Source: an uncultured Eubacteriales bacterium
GTDB lineage: Bacteria; Bacillota; Clostridia; Oscillospirales; Oscillospiraceae
Length of the DNA: 6,912 bases
NCBI GenBank assembly: GCA_900555795.1
Contig: USMP01000069.1
Span: 1-6,912, forward strand
Direction of reading: 5' to 3'
Part shown: piece by piece, positions 1 through 5,319 of the stretch
How positions within the stretch are numbered: the stretch's first letter is position 1
Layout: the number at the start of each line of letters is the position of its first letter
The notes under the pieces: model-generated
What the model saw: only the letters and a program-made list of their open reading frames with translations
What the model was told of the DNA's origin: nothing
The model's database searches: none
Made by a program: the position numbers and the translations under genes

Positions 1-39
1 GGCGGTCCAGGGCGGGAGCCGCCGGAGCGTACTTCTCAC

Positions 40-54
40 TCCATATCATATGGA
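40..54. promoter_or_regulatory. Dyad over the -10 of the left-edge promoter (possible operator)
   Basis: TCCATAT and ATATGGA are perfect 7-base arms around a single central C (position 47). The dyad covers the -10 hexamer of the leftward promoter, a position where a bound repressor would block RNA polymerase. AT-rich short dyads also arise by chance and the -10 sequence contributes to this one, so the operator role is inference. Confidence 0.3.
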
Positions 55-73
55 ACGTGTCAGGGATTGTCAA
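45..73 (-). promoter_or_regulatory. Sigma-A-type promoter reading out of the left edge
   Basis: On the minus strand a perfect -35 TTGACA (73-68) is followed after exactly 17 bases by TATGAT (50-45), five of six bases of the -10 consensus. Transcription would begin near position 38 and leave the window to the left. The site lies just past the stop codon of the anion permease, so it probably serves a separate gene or RNA outside the window. It was found by reading the sequence only; no start site is mapped. Confidence 0.62.
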
Positions 74-74
74 G

Positions 75-91
75 TCCTGTGCCCCACAGAA
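75..91 (-). other. Weak hairpin just after the permease stop
   Basis: Read on the minus strand, TTCTGTG and CACAGGA can pair (seven pairs including one G-U) around a GGG loop, three bases after the stop codon of the permease gene. No T-run follows, so it is at best a poor intrinsic terminator. It could act as a 3' end stabilizer or be meaningless. Confidence 0.25.
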
Positions 92-94
92 AGC

Positions 95-1387
95 TTAATA
101 GCAGGGGAATATGGTCATAGTCCAGAACACGGCGACGGCACAGAGAATAATGGAGGGCAGCCAGCTCATCTTAAACATGTCCTTCTGGTCGTAGCCGGCG
201 ACACCCATCATCAGGGGCGCGGTGGGGGTGGCCATGGGGGTCATGAAGGCAGTCAGAGAGCCGGTGGTGGCCAGGATCATGGGACCGATTGGGTTATAGC
301 CCAGGCTGGCACAGGTCAGCAGGACGATAAGCTGCACAGACTGAATCACGGAGTGGTTGACCATGACCTGGGTCATGGCGAAGGGGATGAAGAAGAACAC
401 AAAGCCCACCAGGTAGCTGTTGGGGTGGCTGCCCAGTATGCCGGCGATGGCGCCGCCGATGACATCGCCGGCGCCGGTGCCAACCAGTGCCTGGCCCATG
501 GTCAGGCCGCCCACAAACAGGAACGCCACGGGCAGGTTCATAGAGGCTACAGCCTCCCGCTCGGAGAGAACGCCGGTAAGCACAACCAGAAGGGCGCCGC
601 CCAGGCAGACCTGCCAGTTGTTCAGGGGCAGGTAGTCAATAAAGATCAGGCACAGCACGACTACCACGAAGATCCCGTAGCCCAGCACCTCACGGACGGG
701 ATCCAAGGGCTTCTGCTCCGCCACGGCACGACCCTGCACGTTGCCAGCGTTGACAACCGCCTTGTCCGGGGCCATCTTGGGAGCAACAAAAATCGCATAC
801 AGCACGGCAGCAATCAGCATGGGCCATTTGGCAAGGATGTTGGTGAACATGCCAAACTGATAGCCGGTTATGCCATAGGTCTCCATCAGCATGTTGCTGG
901 TGATATAGCTGGAAGCACCGGCGCCAATGGGCAGAGCCGCCACGCAGGAGATGGAAATCAGGCCGATGGAGAACATGGCCTTGGAGGGATTCACATTCAT
1001 CTTCTTGCAGAAATCCGCCACCAAGGGGAAGCAGATGCTGAAGATCAGGATAGCGCTGGGCACAACCTGGGCTACCAGGAACGTAACCAGGCAGTAGCCG
1101 ATCATGCCCTTGGTGAAAGAACCACCGGAAACCTTATACACCAGGTTGGATACTTTCTTGACCATCTGGGTCCGATTCAGACCGGCGGCGATGACAAAGA
1201 AGGACACCATGATGATAGCGCTGGAGTTGGCGAAGTTCCCCAGGGCCACATTCGGGTTGACGCAGCCGGTGACGATCATGAGGAACATCGCCAGTAGGGA
1301 CGTCATCGCCATGGGAATCTTGTTGAGAATATAGCTTGTAATTGCCAGAACAAAGATCACGAGACAGATTATGGTTTGTGTAGGCAT
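95..1387 (-). CDS. SLC13/DASS-type anion permease
   Basis: A 430-residue, very hydrophobic inner-membrane protein. It resembles the SLC13 (divalent anion:Na+ symporter) family in the ion transporter superfamily, which usually imports dicarboxylates, citrate or sulfate. Hydrophobic segments lie near residues 5-21, 28-41, 57-70, 95-125, 138-158, 186-203, 235-252, 258-272, 286-300, 325-341, 350-362 and 408-427, with a hydrophilic loop around 203-235. The TPMATPTAP stretch (383-391) and GAGAS (155-159) look like the re-entrant hairpin and binding regions of the family. The usual SNT triplets are not seen; VPSA (109-112) and VNHS (343-346) occupy the equivalent places. The start was chosen because GGAGAG lies just upstream of this ATG; the longer frame, beginning 26 codons earlier, starts with a hydrophilic stretch and has no such site. 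It diverges from a LysR-type regulator, which likely controls it. Substrate unknown; family assignment fairly secure. Confidence 0.8.
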   Translation of the reverse strand: MPTQTIICLVIFVLAITSYILNKIPMAMTSLLAMFLMIVTGCVNPNVALGNFANSSAIIMVSFFVIAAGLNRTQMVKKVSNLVYKVSGGSFTKGMIGYCLVTFLVAQVVPSAILIFSICFPLVADFCKKMNVNPSKAMFSIGLISISCVAALPIGAGASSYITSNMLMETYGITGYQFGMFTNILAKWPMLIAAVLYAIFVAPKMAPDKAVVNAGNVQGRAVAEQKPLDPVREVLGYGIFVVVVLCLIFIDYLPLNNWQVCLGGALLVVLTGVLSEREAVASMNLPVAFLFVGGLTMGQALVGTGAGDVIGGAIAGILGSHPNSYLVGFVFFFIPFAMTQVMVNHSVIQSVQLIVLLTCASLGYNPIGPMILATTGSLTAFMTPMATPTAPLMMGVAGYDQKDMFKMSWLPSIILCAVAVFWTMTIFPCY

Positions 1388-1470
1388 TGCTTTTCTCTCC
1401 TTTTCTCTCTTGTGTATCAGATGCGCACCCATTGAGGGATTGACAAATCCCCTCGCCTTGTGCAAAATAA

Positions 1471-1499
1471 AGTATAAACTGTCGAAGAATTGCTGGATA
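1471..1499 (-). promoter_or_regulatory. Candidate promoter of the anion permease gene
   Basis: On the minus strand TATACT (1476-1471, five of six -10 bases) is preceded at 17 bases by TATCCA (1499-1494, only three of six -35 bases). A good -10 with a poor -35 is typical of an activator-dependent promoter, which fits control by the divergent LysR-type regulator. The leader to the ATG would be about 75 bases. Confidence 0.4.
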
Positions 1500-1659
1500 C
1501 TATGGATGCGCTATGGGGTTATCAGATATTTATATAGGAATGCTCCGCCATATCCTCTCCCCTTTTGTGCAGATTTTCTAAATGCAGTGTTAGGTTTTTG
1601 TAAGATTGACTGATTCGCAGTGGGCCTGTGGGAGAATACGCCGCGATTTCTTGCTTTTT

Positions 1660-1676
1660 CATACGAAAAACGTATG
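1660..1676. promoter_or_regulatory. LysR-type operator (ATAC-N7-GTAT dyad)
   Basis: CATACG and CGTATG form a perfect dyad around five A residues. It contains ATAC-N7-GTAT (1661-1675), the form of the T-N11-A box bound by many LysR-type regulators such as BenM and CatM. It sits 46 bases before the regulator's ATG, as expected for a recognition site used in autoregulation and in control of the divergent permease gene. The distance to the candidate permease promoter, about 160 bases, is longer than usual. Confidence 0.55.
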
Positions 1677-1721
1677 CCACTATGCAAAACAGATATAGGA
1701 CAGAACCTATGGGAGGATGTT

Positions 1722-2617
1722 ATGACCATTCAGCAAATGCAGTATATTCTGGAGGTCTACCGGACAGGTTCCGTCTCCAAGGTGGCCAGAACCTGTTTCT
1801 GGCCCAGCCAAATCTGAGCAATGCCCTCTGCTCTCTGGAGCAGGAATTGGGCTTTCCCGTATTTGTCCGCAGCAATAAAGGAATACGCCCCACAGAGCAG
1901 GGACTTCTCGTGTTGGAGGAGGCCGGGAACATCTGTGCCAGCTATGAGCGGATGCGGCAGGCTTCGGAGCAGACAAACACAGCCCGGGTCCGGATCGCCG
2001 GGACCTCCTATACACCGGTCTGTCAGGCATACAGCAGTCTGTGCCTGGAATATCAGGACTGCGAGGCGGTGGATTTCTCCTATGTGATTCTTACCACCCA
2101 GGAAGCCATTGACAAGCTGTATTTTTCCATGCTGGATCTGGCCGTGTGCATTGTCAAGCCCCAGGATCTGCAGACTCTGACCGAGCAGGCCCGGGCGAAA
2201 GGGATTGCCCTTCATACAGTTCAAAAGGTCCCTGTTGTCCTCCGGATTGGGCCGCAGCACCCTCTGTACAACGAGCCGGAAATCAAACTCAGTGATTTTC
2301 AGAACTATACGTTTATAGACTACGAAAACAAAGCATTCCTCAGCTTTGAGAACCTGCAGGAGACATTGAAGCCCAATATGGGCCGCGTGATGACTGTGGG
2401 AGACCGCAGCAGCAAGAACAGCCTGGTCTCAGAGGGAAAAATGTATTCTGTTGGCTGCAAGCTGCCTGCCCGCTTGAACCAGCAGTACGCCTTCCGCAAT
2501 ATTCCCCTGGGAGATCTGCATTACTTGGTGATCTCCCTGATGCGGGAGCGGGAAAAACCCTCCCCAGAGGTCCGCCGCTACCTGGATATCCTATCCTCAG
2601 ATCTGGAAAATCTGTAA
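1722..2617 (+). pseudogene. LysR-family transcriptional regulator, frameshifted in the HTH
   Basis: This is a LysR-type DNA-binding regulator whose reading frame is broken near its start. The ATG at 1722 follows GGGAGG with a 5-base gap and opens MTIQQMQYILEVYRTGSVSK, a standard start for the winged-helix domain. That frame runs into a stop at 1815-1817 after 31 codons. The matching continuation, NLFLAQPNLSNALCSLEQEL, is in the next frame from about 1790 and runs unbroken to the stop at 2615-2617. One missing base, most simply an A in the AGAAC at 1788-1792, explains this; restoring it gives 298 residues, a normal length for the family. The rest reads as a linker helix and an effector-binding domain (from about residue 95). 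No slippery heptamer suggests programmed frameshifting. It diverges from an anion permease, its likely target. The alternatives are a sequencing error or recent inactivation. The ATG at 1628 in the downstream frame gives a non-LysR N-terminus and is not a credible start. Confidence 0.82.
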
Positions 2618-2626
2618 CCTGCCGCA

Positions 2627-2666
2627 AATAAGAGGAGACGCCCCCTAGGGGGCGTCTCCTCTTATT
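2627..2666. terminator. Bidirectional terminator between lysR and spoIVA
   Basis: A perfect 40-base palindrome; each 20-base arm reads AATAAGAGGAGACGCCCCCT. As RNA it folds into about 18 pairs with a CTAG loop. It begins 9 bases after the regulator's stop and lies 26 bases beyond the spoIVA stop on the other strand, so it sits exactly where two converging genes need termination. Only short T/A-rich ends (TTATT on either strand) follow the GC-rich stem, so efficiency as a classic U-tract terminator is uncertain. Confidence 0.8.
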
Positions 2667-2692
2667 CGTACCATGGCGGCGGCACCAAAGAC

Positions 2693-4171
2693 CTACAAAA
2701 TGATGCAGATCAGCCCCCCGCTTCCCTCGTTGACGATGCGCTGCAGAGTCTCCTGGAATTTTAACCGCGCATCCATGGGCATACGGTACAGCTTTGCCTG
2801 CAGGTCCTCGTTCACCAGTTCGTGGAAGCTGCGGCCAAAGATATTGGACTCCCAGATTTGGGTGGGATCCCCGCTGAACTTATCCATCAGGTAGTTGACC
2901 ATATCCTCGCTCTGCTTCTCGTTGCCCACGATGGGTGACACAGTGGATTCAATGTCCACCTTAAACATATGTATGGAGGGGGCGCTGGCCTTCAGCTTGA
3001 TGCCGTAGCGCCCGCCCTGGCGCATCACCTCCGGCTCCTCCAGCTGCAACTCGTCAATGGTGGGCATGACGATACCGTAGCCAGTATCGTAGACGTTGGC
3101 CAGAGCAGCGGAAACTTTATCATAGCTGGCCTTCACCGCAGCCAGGTTTGTCAGCAACCCCATCAGATCCCCATCATCCGCCACCTGGAAGCCGGACTGG
3201 GTGCTGAGGGTCTGGTAGAACAGTTCCCTTGGCAGCTGCAGTTCCGCCGATGCCACGCCTCTCCCCAGATCCATGGACAGTACCCGGCTCAGAGAGATGT
3301 TCTCCTCCGCTCCCATCGCCTTGACTGCCGGCTCCACCTCCCGGATGTGACACATTTTGTCTCCGCCCTGGCGGACAATGCCGTACACCGCCTGTTTGAT
3401 GGGATGGGACATGGGCAGGGCATCCACCCAGGCAGGCAGGAAAAACCGCATCTCCCGCAGGGGAAATTCATAGAGGAGACTCTTAATGATATGGGTGATG
3501 GACTCCTCGGTCAACTCCAGACAGTTCACCGGCAGGCAGCGGACAGAAAAACGGCTCTCAATATCCCGGCTGATGGTCTGGGCGCGGCCGCTGTGGGGCT
3601 CTGTGGAGTTGAGCAGTACAATAAAGGGCTTTCCCAGTTCCTGCAGTTCAGTGATAACCCGTTCCTCCGGCTCCAGATAGTCCTCCCGGGGAATGTCCGT
3701 AATGGAGCCGTCTGTGGTAATCACAATCCCCACAGTGGAGTGTTCCTGGATGACCTTACGGGTGCCCAACTCCGCCGCCTCGGCCATGGGAATCTCATGG
3801 TCCATCCAGGGCGTCATGACCATTCTGGGCGCGCCGTCCTCAAACTGCCCCATGGCCCCCTTCACCATGTACCCCACACTGTCAATGAGGCGCACAGCAA
3901 AGGTGGCACCGCCGTCCAGTGTGACCTCTACCGCCTCTTCCGGAACAAATTTGGGCTCCGCCGTCATAATGGTGCGGCCGCTGCCGGATTGGGGCAGTTC
4001 GTCGATGGCCCGCTCCCGCCGGTAAATGTTGTCAATGTTGGGGATGACGCAAGTCTCCATAAACCGTTTGATAAAGGTGGACTTCCCCGTCCGGACCGGA
4101 CCCAGCACCCCGACGAACAGGGAGCCGCCCGTCCGTGTGGCAATATCCTGATAGAGATCAGTGTTCGTCAT
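2693..4171 (-). CDS. spoIVA: Stage IV sporulation protein A (spore coat ATPase)
   Basis: SpoIVA is made in the mother cell during sporulation, binds the forespore surface through SpoVM, and polymerizes on ATP hydrolysis into the basement layer of the spore coat; cortex formation also depends on it. The predicted 492 residues equal the Bacillus subtilis length as I recall it. A TRAFAC-type P-loop GPVRTGKST spans residues 24-32, with Lys30 at the Walker A position; LIDSVGY (95-101) supplies Walker B Asp97; RKVIQEHST and VGIVITTDGSI match the conserved core. The C-terminus NEGSGGLICIIL matches the membrane-targeting tail that contacts SpoVM. Residue 71 is Ala where B. subtilis has a second Thr beside Thr70. 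The ATG at 4171 was chosen because GGGAGG lies 5 bases upstream and the N-terminus TDLYQDIATRTGG aligns with known proteins. An in-frame ATG at 4201, with its own GGAGG 11 bases upstream, would add ten residues and is less likely. A sigma-E promoter precedes the gene. Confidence 0.96.
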   Translation of the reverse strand: MTNTDLYQDIATRTGGSLFVGVLGPVRTGKSTFIKRFMETCVIPNIDNIYRRERAIDELPQSGSGRTIMTAEPKFVPEEAVEVTLDGGATFAVRLIDSVGYMVKGAMGQFEDGAPRMVMTPWMDHEIPMAEAAELGTRKVIQEHSTVGIVITTDGSITDIPREDYLEPEERVITELQELGKPFIVLLNSTEPHSGRAQTISRDIESRFSVRCLPVNCLELTEESITHIIKSLLYEFPLREMRFFLPAWVDALPMSHPIKQAVYGIVRQGGDKMCHIREVEPAVKAMGAEENISLSRVLSMDLGRGVASAELQLPRELFYQTLSTQSGFQVADDGDLMGLLTNLAAVKASYDKVSAALANVYDTGYGIVMPTIDELQLEEPEVMRQGGRYGIKLKASAPSIHMFKVDIESTVSPIVGNEKQSEDMVNYLMDKFSGDPTQIWESNIFGRSFHELVNEDLQAKLYRMPMDARLKFQETLQRIVNEGSGGLICIIL

Positions 4172-4174
4172 AGT

Positions 4175-4231
4175 AACCTCCCATGCGCCGCGGGCGCTCA
4201 TTTGATTTGAAACCTCCGTGCGCGGGAGGTT
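4175..4231 (-). promoter_or_regulatory. spoIVA leader with two SD copies and an anti-SD
   Basis: In the spoIVA message the order is AACCTCCC (4231-4224), then GGAGGTT (4217-4211), then GGGAGGTT (4182-4175), the true Shine-Dalgarno. The first element can pair with the second (7 pairs, 7-base loop) or with the real ribosome site (8 pairs). A small GCGCC/GGCGC stem (near 4199-4187) lies between. This could make translation depend on which pairing forms. The pairing is visible; a regulatory role is inference. Confidence 0.35.
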
Positions 4232-4255
4232 CTTGGCTCTCTTTACCACTGCTGT

Positions 4256-4284
4256 ACTCTATGACAGCCTGGCCCCGAATATGC
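4256..4284 (-). promoter_or_regulatory. Sigma-E promoter of spoIVA
   Basis: On the minus strand GCATATT (4284-4278) is followed after 14 bases by CATAGAGT (4263-4256). This fits the mother-cell sigma-E pattern (ATATT, then CATACA-T), with one mismatch in the -10. spoIVA is a known sigma-E regulon member in B. subtilis, so both motif and context agree. Initiation would fall near 4249, giving a leader of about 78 bases before the chosen ATG. Confidence 0.75.
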
Positions 4285-4373
4285 CAACAGGATTTCAGCG
4301 GCAATTGATTTGCTTTATTTCGCTAATTGGATAAACTGCACAAAGGAGGTTTTTACAGAGTTGGACTTATTGG

Positions 4374-4385
4374 GACATATATGTC
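4374..4385. promoter_or_regulatory. 12-bp palindrome beside the ABC operon -35
   Basis: GACATATATGTC is a perfect palindrome that ends at the base before the candidate -35 of the ABC transporter operon. This is a normal position for an activator or repressor site. The regulator is unknown, and chance is possible for a short AT-rich palindrome. Confidence 0.35.
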
Positions 4386-4414
4386 TTTACAAAATTACTT
4401 TAGTATGGTAAATT
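4386..4414 (+). promoter_or_regulatory. Promoter of the ABC transporter operon
   Basis: TTTACA (4386-4391, five of six -35 bases) and TAAATT (4409-4414, four of six -10 bases) are separated by 17 bases. Transcription would start near 4421, giving a leader of about 40 bases. No other good sigma-A pair lies closer to the receptor gene. Confidence 0.5.
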
Positions 4415-4430
4415 GTTAGCACACTAAATC

Positions 4431-4445
4431 GACGGACATTCCGTC
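4431..4445 (+). promoter_or_regulatory. Dyad/hairpin in the ABC operon leader
   Basis: GACGGA-CAT-TCCGTC has perfect 6-base arms and lies directly against the AAGGAGG ribosome site (4446-4452). It would be at about +10 to +25 of the transcript, so it could be a DNA operator or an RNA stem affecting ribosome access. It shares GGACAT with the upstream palindrome region (4373-4378 and 4434-4439). Confidence 0.35.
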
Positions 4446-4462
4446 AAGGAGGATGGCTACAG

Positions 4463-5245
4463 ATGAAGAAGTTTCTTGGGATGGTACTGGCTCTGGTAAT
4501 GGTGCTGGCTCTGGCCGCCTGCGGCGGGAAGTCCGACAGCAGCGATGTGGACTATGTGAAGGAAAAGGGTACCCTGATTGTGGGTATGACCGATTTCGCA
4601 CCCATGGACTACAAGGATGAGTCCGGAGAGTGGATCGGATTTGACGCGGATATGGCCAAGGCCTTCGCTGAGAACCTGGGGGTTGAGGCGGAGTTCATTG
4701 AGATCAACTGGGATAACAAGGCCATGGAACTGGAGGCCAAGGCCATCGACGTGGTGTGGAACGGCATGACCCTCACCGACGAGGTAAAGGGCCTGATGGG
4801 CACCAGCGATCCCTACTGCAAGAATGCCCAGGTGGTTGTCACTGCTGCCGGCAAGGCGGACCAGTACCAGAGTGAGGACAGCATCAAGGCGCTCTCCTTC
4901 GCCGTGGAAAACGGCTCCGCCGGCGCGGAAGCGCTGGACAATATTGGCGTAAGCTACACCGCTGTGGACACCCAGGCCAAGGCCCTGATGGAAGTGGCCT
5001 CCGGCAGTGTGGACGCCTGCGTCATCGACCTTCTCATGGCCGGCGCCATGATCGGCGATGGCACCAGCTATCCCGATCTGGACACCGCTGTGGAACTGAG
5101 CAGCGAGGAGTATGGCGTGGGCTTCCGCAAGGAGAGCGACCTGGTGGATGCGTTCAACAGCTTCTGGAAAGAGGCCTACGACGCCGGCACTGTAATGGAG
5201 ACCGCCGACACCTACGGCATCGCCAAAAACATTATCGAAAAGTAA
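4463..5245 (+). CDS. ABC importer solute-binding lipoprotein (polar amino acid type)
   Basis: A 260-residue extracytoplasmic receptor of the SBP_bac_3 type that delivers substrate to the permease and ATPase encoded next. A positively charged, hydrophobic signal ends in the lipobox LAAC (17-20), so Cys20 is probably lipid-anchored after cleavage. GTLIVGMTDFAPMDY (36-50), GFDADMAKA (59-67) and IDVVWNGMTLTDE (95-107) are typical of lobe 1. Asp189 in VDACVIDLLMAG fits the residue that binds the substrate amino group. The arginine normally following T-x-x-E, which binds the alpha-carboxylate, is Val108 here. EEYGVGFRKESDLV (216-229) and the C-terminal YGIAKN are also family-like. The ATG at 4463 is 10 bases after AAGGAGG; an ATG at 4453 is out of frame. 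First gene of a three-gene operon. Family secure; the substrate cannot be named. Confidence 0.92.
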   Translation: MKKFLGMVLALVMVLALAACGGKSDSSDVDYVKEKGTLIVGMTDFAPMDYKDESGEWIGFDADMAKAFAENLGVEAEFIEINWDNKAMELEAKAIDVVWNGMTLTDEVKGLMGTSDPYCKNAQVVVTAAGKADQYQSEDSIKALSFAVENGSAGAEALDNIGVSYTAVDTQAKALMEVASGSVDACVIDLLMAGAMIGDGTSYPDLDTAVELSSEEYGVGFRKESDLVDAFNSFWKEAYDAGTVMETADTYGIAKNIIEK

Positions 5246-5260
5246 GCTGAGAGACAATAT

Positions 5261-5295
5261 GGAAAGGCAGAGAGCCTCCCGCTCTCTGCCCTTCC
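5261..5295 (+). other. Intercistronic hairpin between receptor and permease genes
   Basis: GGCAGAGAGC (5266-5275) and GCTCTCTGCC (5281-5290) pair perfectly around a CTCCC loop; four more pairs follow beyond one A-C mismatch, giving a stem of about 15 bp. It lies 15 bases after the receptor stop and before the permease ribosome site. No T-run follows, so it is not a standard terminator. Such stems often protect the upstream message or cause partial termination, giving more receptor than membrane protein. Confidence 0.6.
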
Positions 5296-5319
5296 TGGGT
5301 TTATGGGAGAGATACCGAT

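Larger units (their letters stand above)
1388..1721. other. Divergent intergenic region, permease / LysR
   Basis: These 334 bases separate the two divergent genes and contain no convincing coding sequence. They hold a candidate promoter for the permease (1471-1499, minus strand), a CTATGG direct repeat at 1500-1505 and 1511-1516 (11-base period) beside its -35, an AT-rich stretch at 1521-1540, and a strong LysR-type dyad at 1660-1676. GGGAGG at 1711-1716 is the ribosome binding site of the regulator gene. I could not find a convincing -35/-10 pair for the regulator. Confidence 0.6.

Noticed and set aside
50..1297. Long 415-codon plus-strand open frame opposite the permease
   Set aside because: It is rich in His, Gly and Gln with no recognizable domain, and is the antisense shadow of the hydrophobic permease gene. 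A similar 413-codon frame opposite spoIVA (2969-4210) is rejected for the same reason.
1788..1817. Programmed ribosomal frameshift in the LysR gene
   Set aside because: There is no X-XXY-YYZ slippery heptamer and no obvious downstream stem, and LysR regulators are not known to use it; a mutation or base-call error is simpler.
1628..2617. LysR gene starting at the ATG at 1628
   Set aside because: The first 50 or so codons of that frame do not resemble a LysR N-terminus and lack a suitable ribosome site. The true N-terminus is in the other frame from 1722.
4305..4335. Second ABC operon promoter (TTGATT with GATAAA)
   Set aside because: The spacing is 19 bases and the -10 is weak; the pair at 4386-4414 is better placed and better spaced.
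4453..4465. Receptor start at the ATG at 4453
   Set aside because: It touches the ribosome site with no spacing and is out of frame with the lipoprotein signal; the ATG at 4463 gives the correct frame.
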